Assembly: GCA_016930035.1 (NCBI GenBank)
Contig: JAFGHQ010000063.1
Location: forward strand, 1 to 33,749
Source of the DNA: Gammaproteobacteria bacterium
Lineage (GTDB): Bacteria > Pseudomonadota > Gammaproteobacteria > UBA12402
DNA: 33,749 nt
Reading direction: 5' to 3'
In this document: piece by piece, positions 33,564 to 33,749 of the stretch
Layout of the letters: each line of letters begins with the position of its first letter
Position numbering within the stretch: position 1 is the first letter of the stretch
Program-made: the position numbers and the translations under genes
Notes under the pieces: model-generated
Databases searched by the model: none
Seen by the model: only the letters and a program-made list of their open reading frames with translations
What the model was told of the DNA's origin: nothing

Positions 33564-33749
33564 TATTTAAATTTTGAATGGCGTTGTTACATAAATAACC
33601 CCAACTGTCATCCTGGCTGGGATGCCAGGATCCAGTTGACAGGGATGTTAAATTAAGTATTCCTGGATCCTGAATCAAGTTCAGGATGACGAGGTCTGGA
33701 TCCTGAATCAAGTCCAGGATGACGAGGACTGGATCCTGAATCAAGTTCA
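33564..33749. repeat. 85-bp palindromic repeat and 33-bp tandem array at the right edge
   Basis: Positions 33606-33690 match 2507-2590 in inverted orientation. From 33663 there are two complete 33-bp units (33663-33695 and 33696-33728, two differences) and a third cut by the window's end at 33749. Each unit holds the hairpin TCCTGAA/TTCAGGA and ends GATGACGAGG. Units are contiguous with no unique spacers, so it is not a CRISPR. A GGCGTTGTTACATAAAT stretch (33580-33596) resembles insertion-sequence ends, but no partner is visible. Confidence 0.75.

Noticed and set aside
33538-33744. 68-codon minus-strand open frame at the right end
   Set aside because: It translates the repeated hairpin units (repeating LDLIQDP-type peptide) and has no coding support.
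33663-33749. CRISPR array
   Set aside because: The 33-bp units are contiguous, without unique spacers, and belong to a dispersed palindromic repeat family; no cas genes are seen.

Overview
The window reads as chromosome of an AT-rich gammaproteobacterium of the Legionella/Coxiella/Rickettsiella kind (Legionellales in the broad sense). Three things point there: the classic order tuf – tRNA-Trp – secE – nusG – rplK – rplA – rplJ – rplL – rpoB – rpoC; a clear DotM/IcmP protein, a part of the Dot/Icm type IVB secretion system that essentially marks this group; and two very large, poorly conserved cytosolic proteins of the kind Dot/Icm bacteria deliver into host cells. The exact genus cannot be fixed from the sequence alone.

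Layout. Positions 1-12488 hold the transcription/translation cluster, with the last codons of EF-Tu at the left edge. Its non-coding gaps are crowded with palindromes, heptamer repeats and miniature inverted-repeat elements; one of these sits in the rplA-rplJ leader. The rpsL-rpsG-fusA block that usually follows rpoC is absent. Instead there is a MITE-like element and a PPi-type phosphofructokinase (12657-13916). Positions 13917-18683 are an accessory island: two elements inserted side by side sharing ATAAT flanks, a 1195-residue protein with a coiled coil and leucine-rich repeats, a third kind of element, and a degraded second copy of the end of the large gene. Then come ygiQ (minus), upp (plus) and glmS (minus), followed by a 1796-residue minus-strand protein that carries a SecA-type ATPase motor near its C-terminal end.

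Positions 28931-33563 look like one operon behind a strong sigma70-type promoter embedded in an inverted repeat: a fused NuoE-NuoF diaphorase, a multi-cluster [FeFe]-hydrogenase, and dotM only 3 nt after the hydrogenase. This suggests an NAD(P)H-linked H2-metabolising enzyme co-expressed with a secretion-system gene. The window ends in a 33-bp tandem array of palindromic repeats.

Most interesting points: the hydrogenase-dotM operon, with unusual iron-sulfur motifs in both hydrogenase subunits; the giant SecA-motor protein; the LRR protein with its decayed paralogue; and three families of non-autonomous inverted-repeat elements, several with visible target duplications.
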